From an uncultured Pelagibacteraceae bacterium (lineage in GTDB: Bacteria > Pseudomonadota > Alphaproteobacteria > Pelagibacterales > AG-422-B15): a stretch of DNA of 64,000 nucleotides. The first letter of the stretch is position 1; each line of letters opens with the position of its first letter. Below, piece after piece: positions 1-9,286 of this stretch. Location: assembly GCA_902526005.1 (NCBI GenBank), contig CABZIW010000002.1, forward strand, positions 217,737 to 281,736, read 5' to 3'. Under the pieces are notes generated by a model that was not told where the DNA came from, did not search any database, and was given only the letters and a program-made list of their open reading frames with translations. Position numbers and translations under genes: made by a program.

Positions 1-2
1 AG

Positions 3-1007
3 CTAGGTTACGGGGACCCATATCAGGAAATGAGTGGCGTTCAAGTAAACTGGATCGACTACAGTGGAGGTTTGAGTGAAATTAAAGCTCAGGTCGAGTC
101 TGGAGCAATTACTTGGGACATTATCGATGTGTATGCACGTGATACAATTATCGGTTGTGATGAAGGATTGTTTGTAGAATTCGATTTCGATAACGACTTC
201 CCTGCTGGTGTTAACGGTATGAAAGCAAGTGACGATTTCTTTGCTCCAATGCCTAGTGATTGTGCTGTGGGTAACATTCTTTATTCATGGAACTACGCTT
301 ACAACACTGACAATGTAAATTTTGATGGAAGTTATCCAGATTCAATGGAGGACTTCTTTAACCCAGATAAATATCCAGGAGTAAGATCTATCTACTCTTC
401 AGCTATGTCAAACTTAGAGTTTGCTCTAGTTGCTGATGGTGTTCCTGCATCTGATGTGTATGACTACATGGAAGATAATGGAATTGATAGAGCCCTTGAT
501 AAGCTTACAGATCTTTGCACAAACCCTAACGGTGGATGCATTTTCTGGTCAGCTGGTGCACAACCGCCTGAGCAGTTAGTATCTGGTGAAGCTATCATGG
601 CTACTGGATGGAATGGACGTCACTTCAATGCCATCGTGAACGAAGGTTCACCAATGAAAATGGTATGGGATGGTCAGATCCTTGACTATGAGTACTTCGT
701 ACTTGTTAAAGGTGGACCAAACCAAGAAGAAGCTATGAAAGCTCTTCAGTACTTCACTAGTTCTGAAGGTTTAGCTGGAAGTGCTAAGCACATTGCTTAC
801 GCTCCTTTCCGTATCTCATCTCTTGATGTGATCATGGCTGATGAGCCGTGGTTCTATTCTGAGCAAGCAGGTGCTGTTGAGATTATGCCTCACATGCCTA
901 CTGCTCCAGCAAATACTAAGAACTACGTTCTTATGAACCCTGAGTGGTACGCTGATAACAACACTGAAATCAACGACGCTTGGGAAGCTTGGAAAGCTAA
1001 CCTATAA
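3..1007 (+). CDS. ABC transporter extracellular solute-binding protein, spermidine/putrescine (PotD-like) type; 5' truncated by window edge
   Basis: Reading frame is open upstream of the listed ATG (LGYGDPYQEMSGVQVNWID...), followed by two binding-protein-dependent permeases; PotD-like C-terminal half (NPEWYADNNTEINDAWEAWK). Confidence 0.85.
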   Translation, partial: LGYGDPYQEMSGVQVNWIDYSGGLSEIKAQVESGAITWDIIDVYARDTIIGCDEGLFVEFDFDNDFPAGVNGMKASDDFFAPMPSDCAVGNILYSWNYAYNTDNVNFDGSYPDSMEDFFNPDKYPGVRSIYSSAMSNLEFALVADGVPASDVYDYMEDNGIDRALDKLTDLCTNPNGGCIFWSAGAQPPEQLVSGEAIMATGWNGRHFNAIVNEGSPMKMVWDGQILDYEYFVLVKGGPNQEEAMKALQYFTSSEGLAGSAKHIAYAPFRISSLDVIMADEPWFYSEQAGAVEIMPHMPTAPANTKNYVLMNPEWYADNNTEINDAWEAWKANL

Positions 1008-1014
1008 GGTTTAA

Positions 1015-1042
1015 ACTTGGGCAACCTATGGGTTGCCCAAGT
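1015..1042 (+). repeat. Perfect 12-bp inverted repeat with 4-nt loop between solute-binding protein and permease genes
   Basis: ACTTGGGCAACC-TATG-GGTTGCCCAAGT read directly; no U-tract follows. Confidence 0.9.
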
Positions 1043-1068
1043 ACCTCAAATTAAGTATCCTTTTAAAT

Positions 1069-2316
1069 ATGACTGCCGAAATAAGAACCTCGGATGGAGA
1101 ACTTCTATCCGTCAAACTCAAAAAAGTTGAGAGAAGACGCAGAACTACTGCTTTTTTACTGGCCGCGCCACTTCTGTTCTTCATTGTTTTTGCATACGTA
1201 ATTCCTATTTTTCAGATGTTGGGGCGAAGTATTGATAATGCTGAAATGAACTCGTTTCTTACAGAAACACACGAGGTTATGCAGACATGGGATGGCAGTG
1301 AAATGCCTGGCGAGGATGTAACCTCAACATTTTATTATGAATTGAAGACTGCTGTAGAAAATAAATACCACGGAAAGATTGCAACTCGTTTAAACTATGA
1401 AAAAGGCGGCTTTACAAGTCTGATTAAAAAGACGTCACGTAAACTTAAAAACTTTGATGAAAATGCTAACTTTCTAGATCAATTCATTGATGTACATAAA
1501 AAATGGGGTGACATTGAATATTGGCAAGCATTAAAGAGAGGAACTGACGCTTATCATTTTCGAAAATATTTAACTACATTTGATTATGAGCAAAAGTTTG
1601 ATGGCTCAATTGAAAGGATTCCTGAAAAGCTTAGAATTAATGTAACCTTGTGGCTGCGAACAATATTTGTTGCCGTTGGAGTAACTTTCTGCTGCTTTAT
1701 TTTAGCTTACCCGATTTCACACTTACTTTCAGTCTTACCGACTCGTTATTCAAATCTATTGATGATCTGCGTCCTTTTACCCTTCTGGACATCACTGCTT
1801 GTCAGAACATCCAGTTGGATGGTTCTATTACAAAAACAAGGAGTATTAAATGATACCTTAGTGTCGCTTGGATTTGTTGCAGATGAGTCAAGACTTGAGC
1901 TCATGTATAATATGACAGGCACATTCATTGCAATGACACAAATCCTATTGCCATTCATGGTTTTGCCTCTTTATAGTGTAATGAAAACAATTTCACCAAG
2001 TTTAATGCGCGCTGCAACGTCAATGGGCGCAACACCTTTTCACGCTTTTAGAAAAATATATTTTCCTCTGACATACGCGGGAATTAGTGCAGGATCAATT
2101 TTAGTATTTGTTTTAGCGATCGGTTATTACATAACACCTGCATTGGTTGGTGGAGCAAAAGGAATTTTAATTAGTAATAGAATAGCATATCACATGCAGC
2201 AATCACTAGACTGGTCTCTTGCAACAGCGATGGCGACAGTTCTTTTAATAGCAGTGCTAGTGGTATACTGGCTGTACAATAAGATTGTTGGCATAGATAA
2301 CATGAGGCTTGGATAA
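1069..2316 (+). CDS. ABC transporter permease, spermidine/putrescine (PotB-like)
   Basis: ORF 1033..2316; likely start at 1069 (MTAEIRTSDG) because 1033 lies inside the hairpin; multi-TM with EAA-like loop (MRAATSMGATPFHAFRKIYFPL). Confidence 0.85.
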   Translation: MTAEIRTSDGELLSVKLKKVERRRRTTAFLLAAPLLFFIVFAYVIPIFQMLGRSIDNAEMNSFLTETHEVMQTWDGSEMPGEDVTSTFYYELKTAVENKYHGKIATRLNYEKGGFTSLIKKTSRKLKNFDENANFLDQFIDVHKKWGDIEYWQALKRGTDAYHFRKYLTTFDYEQKFDGSIERIPEKLRINVTLWLRTIFVAVGVTFCCFILAYPISHLLSVLPTRYSNLLMICVLLPFWTSLLVRTSSWMVLLQKQGVLNDTLVSLGFVADESRLELMYNMTGTFIAMTQILLPFMVLPLYSVMKTISPSLMRAATSMGATPFHAFRKIYFPLTYAGISAGSILVFVLAIGYYITPALVGGAKGILISNRIAYHMQQSLDWSLATAMATVLLIAVLVVYWLYNKIVGIDNMRLG

Positions 2317-2317
2317 T

Positions 2318-3181
2318 ATGGCATTACCAAAATATACAGAAATGAGATACAGAGTTTGGCACTATTCTTATTTAGTAATTTGTACTGCAGTTTTCGTATT
2401 TTTGATTGCGCCTCTTTTTGTGATCATACCACTATCATTCAATGCTGAGCAGTATATCCATTTCTCTGACGGCATGCTTGCATTACAGCCTGAAGCATTT
2501 TCACTTAGGTGGTATGAAGACATGATTTATGGAACTAAAAATCCTTGGGGAATCGCAGCTCGAAACAGTGTTTACTATGCATTTTTCTCAACAATAGGTG
2601 CAACCGTGCTTGGAACTGTTGCGGCATTGGGCCTCAGCAGTCGTTACATGCCTTACAAACAATTAATCATGAGTGTATTAATTTCGCCGATGATTATTCC
2701 ACTAATTATTTCAGGCTCAGCTATCTTTTTTTCACTTGCAAAATTAGGATTAGCTGCAACTTTTCCTGGCATCGTCATTGCACATATTATTTTAGGCACA
2801 CCATTTGTTGTAATAACAGTTACTGCAACTTTAAGTGGATTTGATGACAGTATTACGCGTGCAGCATCAAGTCTCGGCAGCACACCAACTAATACTTTTT
2901 TTAAAATTACATTACCTCTAATAACACCTGGTATTATCTCTGGTGCTTTATTTGCATTTGTAACTTCTTTTGATGAAATTGTCGTAATTCTGTTCGTGGC
3001 AGGAGGAGATAGAAATCTTACAACTATCCCACTTCAAATGTGGACTGGTTTGAGAGAGCAGCTCAGCCCGACGATCATGGCTGTTGCTACATGCTTAATT
3101 GTGCTTTCAACATTAATCCTGATTGTGACTGAGTTGTTAAGGAGAAGATCTGAGAGGATAAGAGGGATTTCAGCTCAATAA
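2318..3181 (+). CDS. ABC transporter permease, spermidine/putrescine (PotC-like)
   Basis: Multi-TM, EAA loop (RAASSLGSTPTNTFFKITLPLITPGI); overlaps/abuts the upstream permease. Confidence 0.87.
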   Translation: MALPKYTEMRYRVWHYSYLVICTAVFVFLIAPLFVIIPLSFNAEQYIHFSDGMLALQPEAFSLRWYEDMIYGTKNPWGIAARNSVYYAFFSTIGATVLGTVAALGLSSRYMPYKQLIMSVLISPMIIPLIISGSAIFFSLAKLGLAATFPGIVIAHIILGTPFVVITVTATLSGFDDSITRAASSLGSTPTNTFFKITLPLITPGIISGALFAFVTSFDEIVVILFVAGGDRNLTTIPLQMWTGLREQLSPTIMAVATCLIVLSTLILIVTELLRRRSERIRGISAQ

Positions 3182-3206
3182 AAGTTAAGACAATTCGTTA
3201 AATATA

Positions 3207-3845
3207 CTATAACTCAAGTCCATCTTTTTTTAATGCTCTTAAAAGATCATTAAATCGGTCTTGCCCAAAGAAAAACTTGTCTTTATAGACTGTTAATGGA
3301 ACTCCATGATGACCTGCTTCTAATTGTTCCTTTTGGTTTAATTTTATTTCACCAATCAAGCTTTGCTCAGCCTCAGTTCGTTTTTTTTCAATATCATTAT
3401 GATTTAAGCCTAATTTTGATGATGACTCAGAAATTGACTCGTCAGAATTCCAATTTTTCATACCACTCCAAATTTTGCTTGAAACTTCTACGGCAAAATC
3501 AAGTTGTCTATCTTTTTCTATTGCCTGGCAGTAATGACATAACTTAAATATACGTGGCTGGTCGTCAGAAATTTTACCGGTTAGCATATTTTGTTTTATT
3601 GGATCTGGATTTGGTTTTTTAAATACCATACCAAGTTTTTTTGCCTGTAAAAAATAATCAAATCGTTTTAGAAGAAAATATGTAAATAAGTTCTTACCTT
3701 TAAAGAATTCTGGCTCTCTTATTGCTAACGGGTAGACTTGTTTAAAATTTATATCTACACCGTACTTATCTCTTAACAAAACGATACGTGGTAATATTAG
3801 ATAAGAGTATGGACTTCTAAAGGAGAAATATAAATCTACTTTCAT
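3207..3845 (-). CDS. DsbA-family / 2-hydroxychromene-2-carboxylate isomerase-like protein
   Basis: N-terminal DLYFSFRSPYSYL motif (Ser instead of CxxC), C-terminal GVPLTVYKDKFFFGQDRF. Confidence 0.75.
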   Translation of the reverse strand: MKVDLYFSFRSPYSYLILPRIVLLRDKYGVDINFKQVYPLAIREPEFFKGKNLFTYFLLKRFDYFLQAKKLGMVFKKPNPDPIKQNMLTGKISDDQPRIFKLCHYCQAIEKDRQLDFAVEVSSKIWSGMKNWNSDESISESSSKLGLNHNDIEKKRTEAEQSLIGEIKLNQKEQLEAGHHGVPLTVYKDKFFFGQDRFNDLLRALKKDGLEL

Positions 3846-4885
3846 ATCTCAAATATTAACCTTTCACATCCAGTGTCTTCAAAAAGATCATTTACTTTTT
3901 TCTGATCATTATCTTCAAGCATTTTATATTCTTCGTTAAGCCACTTTAAACACTTTGCCTGGTAAGGAAATGATTTTTGTTTCCACAGACATCCATCAAT
4001 CTCTGTTTGCCATTCTTTATCGCCATTTTCTAATGCTTTAGCGTTTGCTAGCTGTGCAGGCACATAACCCTTACCGATTTCTGTAAGTAATTCCTTTACC
4101 GTTGACGGTAAAGTATCAATTGATCCCCATTGTTCATCATCTACCTCAATACCAGATTGATCTTCAATTAAACCAACCCACGCGACTGTCCTAAGAGATA
4201 CTTCATGACAAATTTCTCTTGGCGTGGGATCAAAGTTTACAAGTTGAGACAGTTGACCATACATTGCAAAATCGCTTGATGAGGGTCTATTGCTTATCAA
4301 ATAAGGTGTTGATGTGAAATGTTTCTCAAGTATACCCAATAAACGTCTGAAACTTGCATCTATGATAGGAGCTGTGTCGTTGTTGGAACCCACTACCCAT
4401 AACCTATCTATCTGCCTTTTACTTATCATTCCCTTTAAATTATCTAGCATTTCATTTGGCATCATTCCTACGGTTTGAAGAGGTAAAATTGTTCCTGCAT
4501 TTTCAGCATCTTTTTGATCATGCCATCTATAATGAAACATATATTTCGTCCCCCACTCATCAGCAAAATCTTCAATTAAATAGTTTATAAACGCAAGTGC
4601 TGGATCAGATGGAATAGTACTTCGCTCACTAACTTCTTCATCAATCCTTCTTATTAACGGAGTAGAATCTGTTACAGCTTTTAAATTTCCATTTTCATCA
4701 GGTAGGACAAATGTTGGCAGTAATCCAGGCTTGGGCTTTTCAATACCCTTTTGATCAAGATATTTTGAAGGGTCTCCCCAAATCATTTTATGAGGAATAC
4801 GTTTATACCTAAGATATGAAAGCATCTTACGTGTATAGGGTGAGCCCACACCGCCAAGAACAACTAATGGATTTGGTAAACTCAT
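3842..4885 (-). CDS. Glutathione S-transferase-like protein
   Basis: Thioredoxin-like N-terminus LVVLGGVGSPYTRKMLSYLRYKRIPHKMIWGDP; GST C-like helical region. Confidence 0.7.
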   Translation of the reverse strand: MSLPNPLVVLGGVGSPYTRKMLSYLRYKRIPHKMIWGDPSKYLDQKGIEKPKPGLLPTFVLPDENGNLKAVTDSTPLIRRIDEEVSERSTIPSDPALAFINYLIEDFADEWGTKYMFHYRWHDQKDAENAGTILPLQTVGMMPNEMLDNLKGMISKRQIDRLWVVGSNNDTAPIIDASFRRLLGILEKHFTSTPYLISNRPSSSDFAMYGQLSQLVNFDPTPREICHEVSLRTVAWVGLIEDQSGIEVDDEQWGSIDTLPSTVKELLTEIGKGYVPAQLANAKALENGDKEWQTEIDGCLWKQKSFPYQAKCLKWLNEEYKMLEDNDQKKVNDLFEDTGCERLIFEI

Positions 4886-4895
4886 CTTTATTCTC

Positions 4896-5582
4896 CTACT
4901 TCTGAATTATTTTTGAACCGGTATCAGTTAAATCTTTTGACTGTTTCATATTTCTCATCAACTCCATTATATCGATTGGTACTGCAACACCTTTTTTGCA
5001 AGCTGGTCTATCTTCCATCATCTGCATCCATCTTTTTACACCATCAAGACCGTCTATATTCACACCTGACCATTTATATGTTCTTACCCAACACCAATTT
5101 GCTATATCAGCTATACTAAAATCATCAGCGAGATACTCATTGTCTTTTAAACGCGTCTCCATGACTTCAAACAAGCGTCTTCCTTCGTTTTGATAACGGT
5201 CAATTGCTGGTTGTATCTTTTCTCCAGGCCAATAACGAAAGAAAACATTAGCCTGCCCCATCATCGGACCAATTCCTCCCATTTGAAACATTAACCACTG
5301 AATGACTTTTGAACGTGCAACTGACTCTGTCGGCAATAGTTTACCTGCTTTCTCAGCTAAATAAATTAGTTGTGCGCCGCTTTCCATTATTGAAAGGTTA
5401 TCATTTTCAGTATCAACTATAACAGGGATACGCCCGTTGGGATTCATTGCTAAAAATTCAGGCTTCTTTTGATCACCGGCTTGTAAATTTACAACATGAA
5501 CATTGTAAGGTATTTCCAATTCCTCAAGAGCTACAGAAACCTTATATCCATTTGGCGTAGGTGAAGTATATAATTCAATCAT
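4896..5582 (-). CDS. Glutathione S-transferase
   Basis: [29 protein letters not shown]...[11 protein letters not shown]...[15 protein letters not shown] listed from 5600, but Met at 5582 is the natural GST start. Confidence 0.87.
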   Translation of the reverse strand: MIELYTSPTPNGYKVSVALEELEIPYNVHVVNLQAGDQKKPEFLAMNPNGRIPVIVDTENDNLSIMESGAQLIYLAEKAGKLLPTESVARSKVIQWLMFQMGGIGPMMGQANVFFRYWPGEKIQPAIDRYQNEGRRLFEVMETRLKDNEYLADDFSIADIANWCWVRTYKWSGVNIDGLDGVKRWMQMMEDRPACKKGVAVPIDIMELMRNMKQSKDLTDTGSKIIQK

Positions 5583-5997
5583 TAATTTCTTTTGTTTCAA
5601 TGTTTAATTGGCCTGCTAATCCTGCTTCGCGATGCTGATAAGCTTCAAGATATTCTGGGTCACTGGGCATCATATTTTCACCCATTATTTTTCTTGAAGG
5701 CCATTTTGCAATAGCAACAACGTCCCATAATTCCTCAACTTTACCGACTGCTAAACGTTTTACATCTGTATGCAAAACTAATTCTCCTCCAATTTCCTTT
5801 AAATGTTTATCCATAAACTCAGCATAAATTGTGTAAGCCTCTCTTCCAGTTAAGTTGGTTTCTCTCCCGTCTCTATATTCCGCTTTCTCTTTAAACTTCA
5901 GAAGATTGAGCATGTATATTGGCTCATTGTCATCTGCATTCTCAAAAAAACCTTTCATTTGTTCTCTGTTTGGAAAAACACGATTTTCTACTTTCAT
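5575..5997 (-). CDS. DUF1330-like protein
   Basis: [37 protein letters not shown]...[13 protein letters not shown] pattern typical of DUF1330. Confidence 0.65.
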   Translation of the reverse strand: MKVENRVFPNREQMKGFFENADDNEPIYMLNLLKFKEKAEYRDGRETNLTGREAYTIYAEFMDKHLKEIGGELVLHTDVKRLAVGKVEELWDVVAIAKWPSRKIMGENMMPSDPEYLEAYQHREAGLAGQLNIETKEIND

Positions 5998-6467
5998 TTC
6001 TGTTTCCTTTCAATGGTCGAGATAAAAAACATTAAAAGTGTAACAAATAACATGACACTTGTCCCAACTAAACCTCCTGGAGCAGTTGAAGTGAGATAAT
6101 CCTGATCTAAATTATGCATCGTCATCGTTATAATTCTTAATATATTATCGAATACGAATACTAGCCAGGCTAATGATAAAAGACTTTTATATTTAAAAAG
6201 AATTATTATTGATATAAATAGTACTACGATCTGCGACCCACCCCATAAAGAACCTATAAGATAAATTACACTATTAGGATTTAAATTATTAACTTCTGGA
6301 AAAATTATAATTGAAGCAATTGAATTTAAACCAGCATCTTGAGCAAACATATGTGTAAACGATCTAAACGCTACTAATACGAGATATAAATAAAAAAACC
6401 AAAGTGCAAACTTTAAACCCCGATAATTGTTGTTTGCTTCCGTAGGCAAAAGGCTGATAAACTTCAT
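5994..6467 (-). CDS. Hypothetical multi-TM membrane protein
   Basis: 157-aa hydrophobic ORF, 4-bp overlap with downstream gene. Confidence 0.65.
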   Translation of the reverse strand: MKFISLLPTEANNNYRGLKFALWFFYLYLVLVAFRSFTHMFAQDAGLNSIASIIIFPEVNNLNPNSVIYLIGSLWGGSQIVVLFISIIILFKYKSLLSLAWLVFVFDNILRIITMTMHNLDQDYLTSTAPGGLVGTSVMLFVTLLMFFISTIERKQK

Positions 6468-7397
6468 TTAATTAGCAAAATTGTGATTTCCCATTTTTTT
6501 ACACACTTCATTAAACTGCAAAATAGTTTCATTGATAATTTCTTCAACACCTTTGATCTCATCAATTAAGCCCATCGATTGACCTGCCAATGCTGGTGCT
6601 GCGTTCATGTCACCCTCAAAATAAAGTTTCTTGATACCGAACATTGCGGACATATCCATTTCACCTTTTTCATAAATACCGTGAGTGAAGTCAGTTTTAA
6701 TTGCACGAACACAAGGTTTAGATTTTTTATTTAATATGTAAGTTCCTTGTTCGTCTGAATCTAAAATTGCTTGCTTATAATTTTGATGAACCGGACTCTC
6801 TTTAGAAGATACAAACCGGGTACCCATTTGTATTCCCTCAGCTCCTGCTGCAAATGCTGCAGCCATTCCTATGCCATCAACTATACCTCCAGCCGCAACC
6901 ATTGGTATATCAGAATGCCTTCTAATAGACTGCAATAATACATAAAGTCCAACTTCTTCAGGATTTTTAAATCCACCTCCCTCAGTCCCTTCAACTACTA
7001 AACCATCCACACCAGCTTTTATCGCTTTCAGCGCGCCTGCCAAACTTGGTACAGCATGAAAGACTTTAATGCCTGCATCTTTTAAAATGTGAATATATTT
7101 TGCTGGATCACCTGCAGATGTAGTTACAAATTTTACTTTCTCTTCGATAACCAAATTGATCATACTTTCGTCACGTAAAAAAAGAATTGGAAGATTCACA
7201 CCAAAGGGTCGATTGGTGAGTGTGCTCATTTTTTTGATTTCCTGCTTACACTCCTCAAGCTCACCTGATGAAGTTTCAATAATTCCAAACCCTCCAGCAT
7301 TAGAAACCGCTGAAGCTAATGCACTTCTTGCTATCCATCCCATTGGGGCCTGTATAATTGGATATTTAGAACCAAGTATTTCTGTAATTCTATTCAC
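6468..7397 (-). CDS. Nitronate monooxygenase / 2-nitropropane dioxygenase family
   Basis: IQAPMGWIARSALASAVSNAGGFGIIE; GLVVEGTEGGG; VAAGGIVDGIGMAAAFAAGAEGIQMGTRF. Confidence 0.9.
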   Translation of the reverse strand: MNRITEILGSKYPIIQAPMGWIARSALASAVSNAGGFGIIETSSGELEECKQEIKKMSTLTNRPFGVNLPILFLRDESMINLVIEEKVKFVTTSAGDPAKYIHILKDAGIKVFHAVPSLAGALKAIKAGVDGLVVEGTEGGGFKNPEEVGLYVLLQSIRRHSDIPMVAAGGIVDGIGMAAAFAAGAEGIQMGTRFVSSKESPVHQNYKQAILDSDEQGTYILNKKSKPCVRAIKTDFTHGIYEKGEMDMSAMFGIKKLYFEGDMNAAPALAGQSMGLIDEIKGVEEIINETILQFNEVCKKMGNHNFAN

Positions 7398-7426
7398 GAA
7401 TTTTATATTTTTAATAAAGCCTAAAG

Positions 7427-7449
7427 TATTGACATAAACACTGTCAATA
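7427..7449. promoter_or_regulatory. Putative TetR-family operator in divergent promoter
   Basis: TATTGACA-TAAACAC-TGTCAATA perfect 8-bp arms, 7-nt spacer, between divergent genes (7397 - / 7464 +); includes TTGACA -35-like hexamers on both strands, followed on + by GATAAT (7450-7455). Confidence 0.65.
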
Positions 7450-7463
7450 GATAATTTTTATCT

Positions 7464-8051
7464 ATGGTAATTACGCCAATTGTTAACGATGGACGCATCA
7501 ACAGAAGTAAAACAACATTAAATAAAATTGTTGCAGCCACTATTTCTTTATTAAGAAAAAATAACAACGGTCAAATACCAACCGCCCAGGAAATTGCTGT
7601 AAAATCTGGAGTTGGAATAAGAACTGTTTTTAGGCACATTGACGATATGGAAGGATTAATTGAGGAAGTAAATCGTCGTTATCTAAACGATCTTGAGAGC
7701 TATATTGCAAAAAATAATCCAAAACAAAACAGCAAGGATCAGAGAATTGAACATGTAATTAAAGAGCGTTTTTATTTATATAACACTTACCAGCACGTAT
7801 TTAATTTAACCATTACAAGTTTAAATAATTCTAATGCAATAAGAACTGGATTTATAAAATTTAATCATATTTTGAGACAGAGATTCGAAGATTTAATACC
7901 TGAAATTAAAATGATTAATAAAGATAAACAAAATCTTATTGATACCCTAATTTCATACGCAGCATGGTTTCGTATGACCAAATTTAATAGAACAAAAGAA
8001 GAAAAATTTATTGAAGAATTAAAGTTACTATTTTCAATGAAACTTAAGTAA
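7464..8051 (+). CDS. TetR/AcrR family transcriptional regulator
   Basis: N-terminal HTH (KIVAATISLLRKNNNGQIPTAQEIAVKSGVGIRTVFRHIDDMEGL). Confidence 0.8.
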   Translation: MVITPIVNDGRINRSKTTLNKIVAATISLLRKNNNGQIPTAQEIAVKSGVGIRTVFRHIDDMEGLIEEVNRRYLNDLESYIAKNNPKQNSKDQRIEHVIKERFYLYNTYQHVFNLTITSLNNSNAIRTGFIKFNHILRQRFEDLIPEIKMINKDKQNLIDTLISYAAWFRMTKFNRTKEEKFIEELKLLFSMKLK

Positions 8052-8058
8052 GTAAATT

Positions 8059-8910
8059 ATGTATCAATCAATAGTTAGAAAAACTTTATTATCTCTAATT
8101 CTTATCGTCATTACAGTAATTATTCTTTTGCCATATATTCTAAAAAATTTGGGTTTACATCCAGACTATGATGGAAATACATTTGATTTAGCTGGGAAAA
8201 AAGCTCTTATAATTACAACAAGTCATGGGGTTTTAAATTATCCGGGAGAGTCATCTGGTAAACCCTCGGGTCTTGCGAGTTCTGAATTAACTGCTCCCTA
8301 TTTCGAATTTATAGATGCTAACATAAGTGTTGATATTGCAAGTATCAAAGGTGGAAAAATTCCAGTGGATCCGCAAACAACATCATATTTCGTGAGGTCT
8401 TCATCTGATAAAAGATTTTATAAGGATGCTGAGGCGGTTGATAAACTTAACAATTCAATCAATATTAATGAAATAGATTTCTCTATGTATGATATTGTAT
8501 TTCTTGCTGGTGGATGGGGAGCTGCATATGACTTGGGCTACTCAGAAACCTTAGCTGCAGGAATTTCTAAAGCTTATTACTCAGGTAGCATTATAGGTGC
8601 AATTTGCCATGGTCCATTGGGTTTAATCAATTCAAAAGATAAAAATGGCAACATTCTCATTGCAGGAAGAAAAATGACTGGTGTAACTGACAAACAAGTT
8701 AAAGAACTTAATATTACGATGACACCATTACATCCAGAAGAAGAATTAAAAAAAGTAGGTGCATTGTTTGAAGCTAAAACAAAATTTCTTGACCAGTTTG
8801 CTTATCACGTAGTTGTTGATGATGAAAAACGATTTGTAACTGGCCAAAATCAAAATTCAGGCCATGAAACTGCACAAAGAATTATGGAAATAATAGAGGA
8901 GTCATCATGA
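8059..8910 (+). CDS. DJ-1/PfpI family protein with N-terminal membrane anchor
   Basis: FLAGGWGAAYDLG and nucleophile elbow GAICHGPLGL; N-terminal hydrophobic segment. Confidence 0.85.
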   Translation: MYQSIVRKTLLSLILIVITVIILLPYILKNLGLHPDYDGNTFDLAGKKALIITTSHGVLNYPGESSGKPSGLASSELTAPYFEFIDANISVDIASIKGGKIPVDPQTTSYFVRSSSDKRFYKDAEAVDKLNNSININEIDFSMYDIVFLAGGWGAAYDLGYSETLAAGISKAYYSGSIIGAICHGPLGLINSKDKNGNILIAGRKMTGVTDKQVKELNITMTPLHPEEELKKVGALFEAKTKFLDQFAYHVVVDDEKRFVTGQNQNSGHETAQRIMEIIEESS

Positions 8911-9284
8911 ATAAATTTTTAATTATTCTAAATACAATAAACGGTTTTGCATTTATCGTACTTGGCCTTATTTGGATAATATCCCCTTACGATGCTGGCG
9001 CAAATTTTGGTATATTAGTAATTCCAGAAGGATTGGGTCGGAGCAGTCTTATTGGAGATGTTGGAAGTTACTTCTTTTGCATTGGTTTGATGATGATACT
9101 TGCAGCTTATACTCTAAAAAATATTTGGTTTTATGCTCCTGCAATGCTTTTAAGTGTTACAGCAATATTTAGAGTTATATCGTGGGCAGCGCATGATGCA
9201 ACTTTTGCAACACAATTTATTATTATTGAAATTGTTCTTGTTGCAATATTGCTTATTACATCCAGAAAGGTTTCTGGTAATTAA
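8907..9284 (+). CDS. Hypothetical small membrane protein (DUF4345-like)
   Basis: 125 aa, four predicted hydrophobic segments, translationally coupled to neighbours. Confidence 0.5.
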   Translation: MNKFLIILNTINGFAFIVLGLIWIISPYDAGANFGILVIPEGLGRSSLIGDVGSYFFCIGLMMILAAYTLKNIWFYAPAMLLSVTAIFRVISWAAHDATFATQFIIIEIVLVAILLITSRKVSGN

Positions 9285-9286
9285 CT

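Noticed and set aside
1033-1068. N-terminal extension of the PotB-like ORF (MPKYLKLSILLN)
   Set aside because: This start lies within the perfect hairpin; 1069 is the more plausible start.
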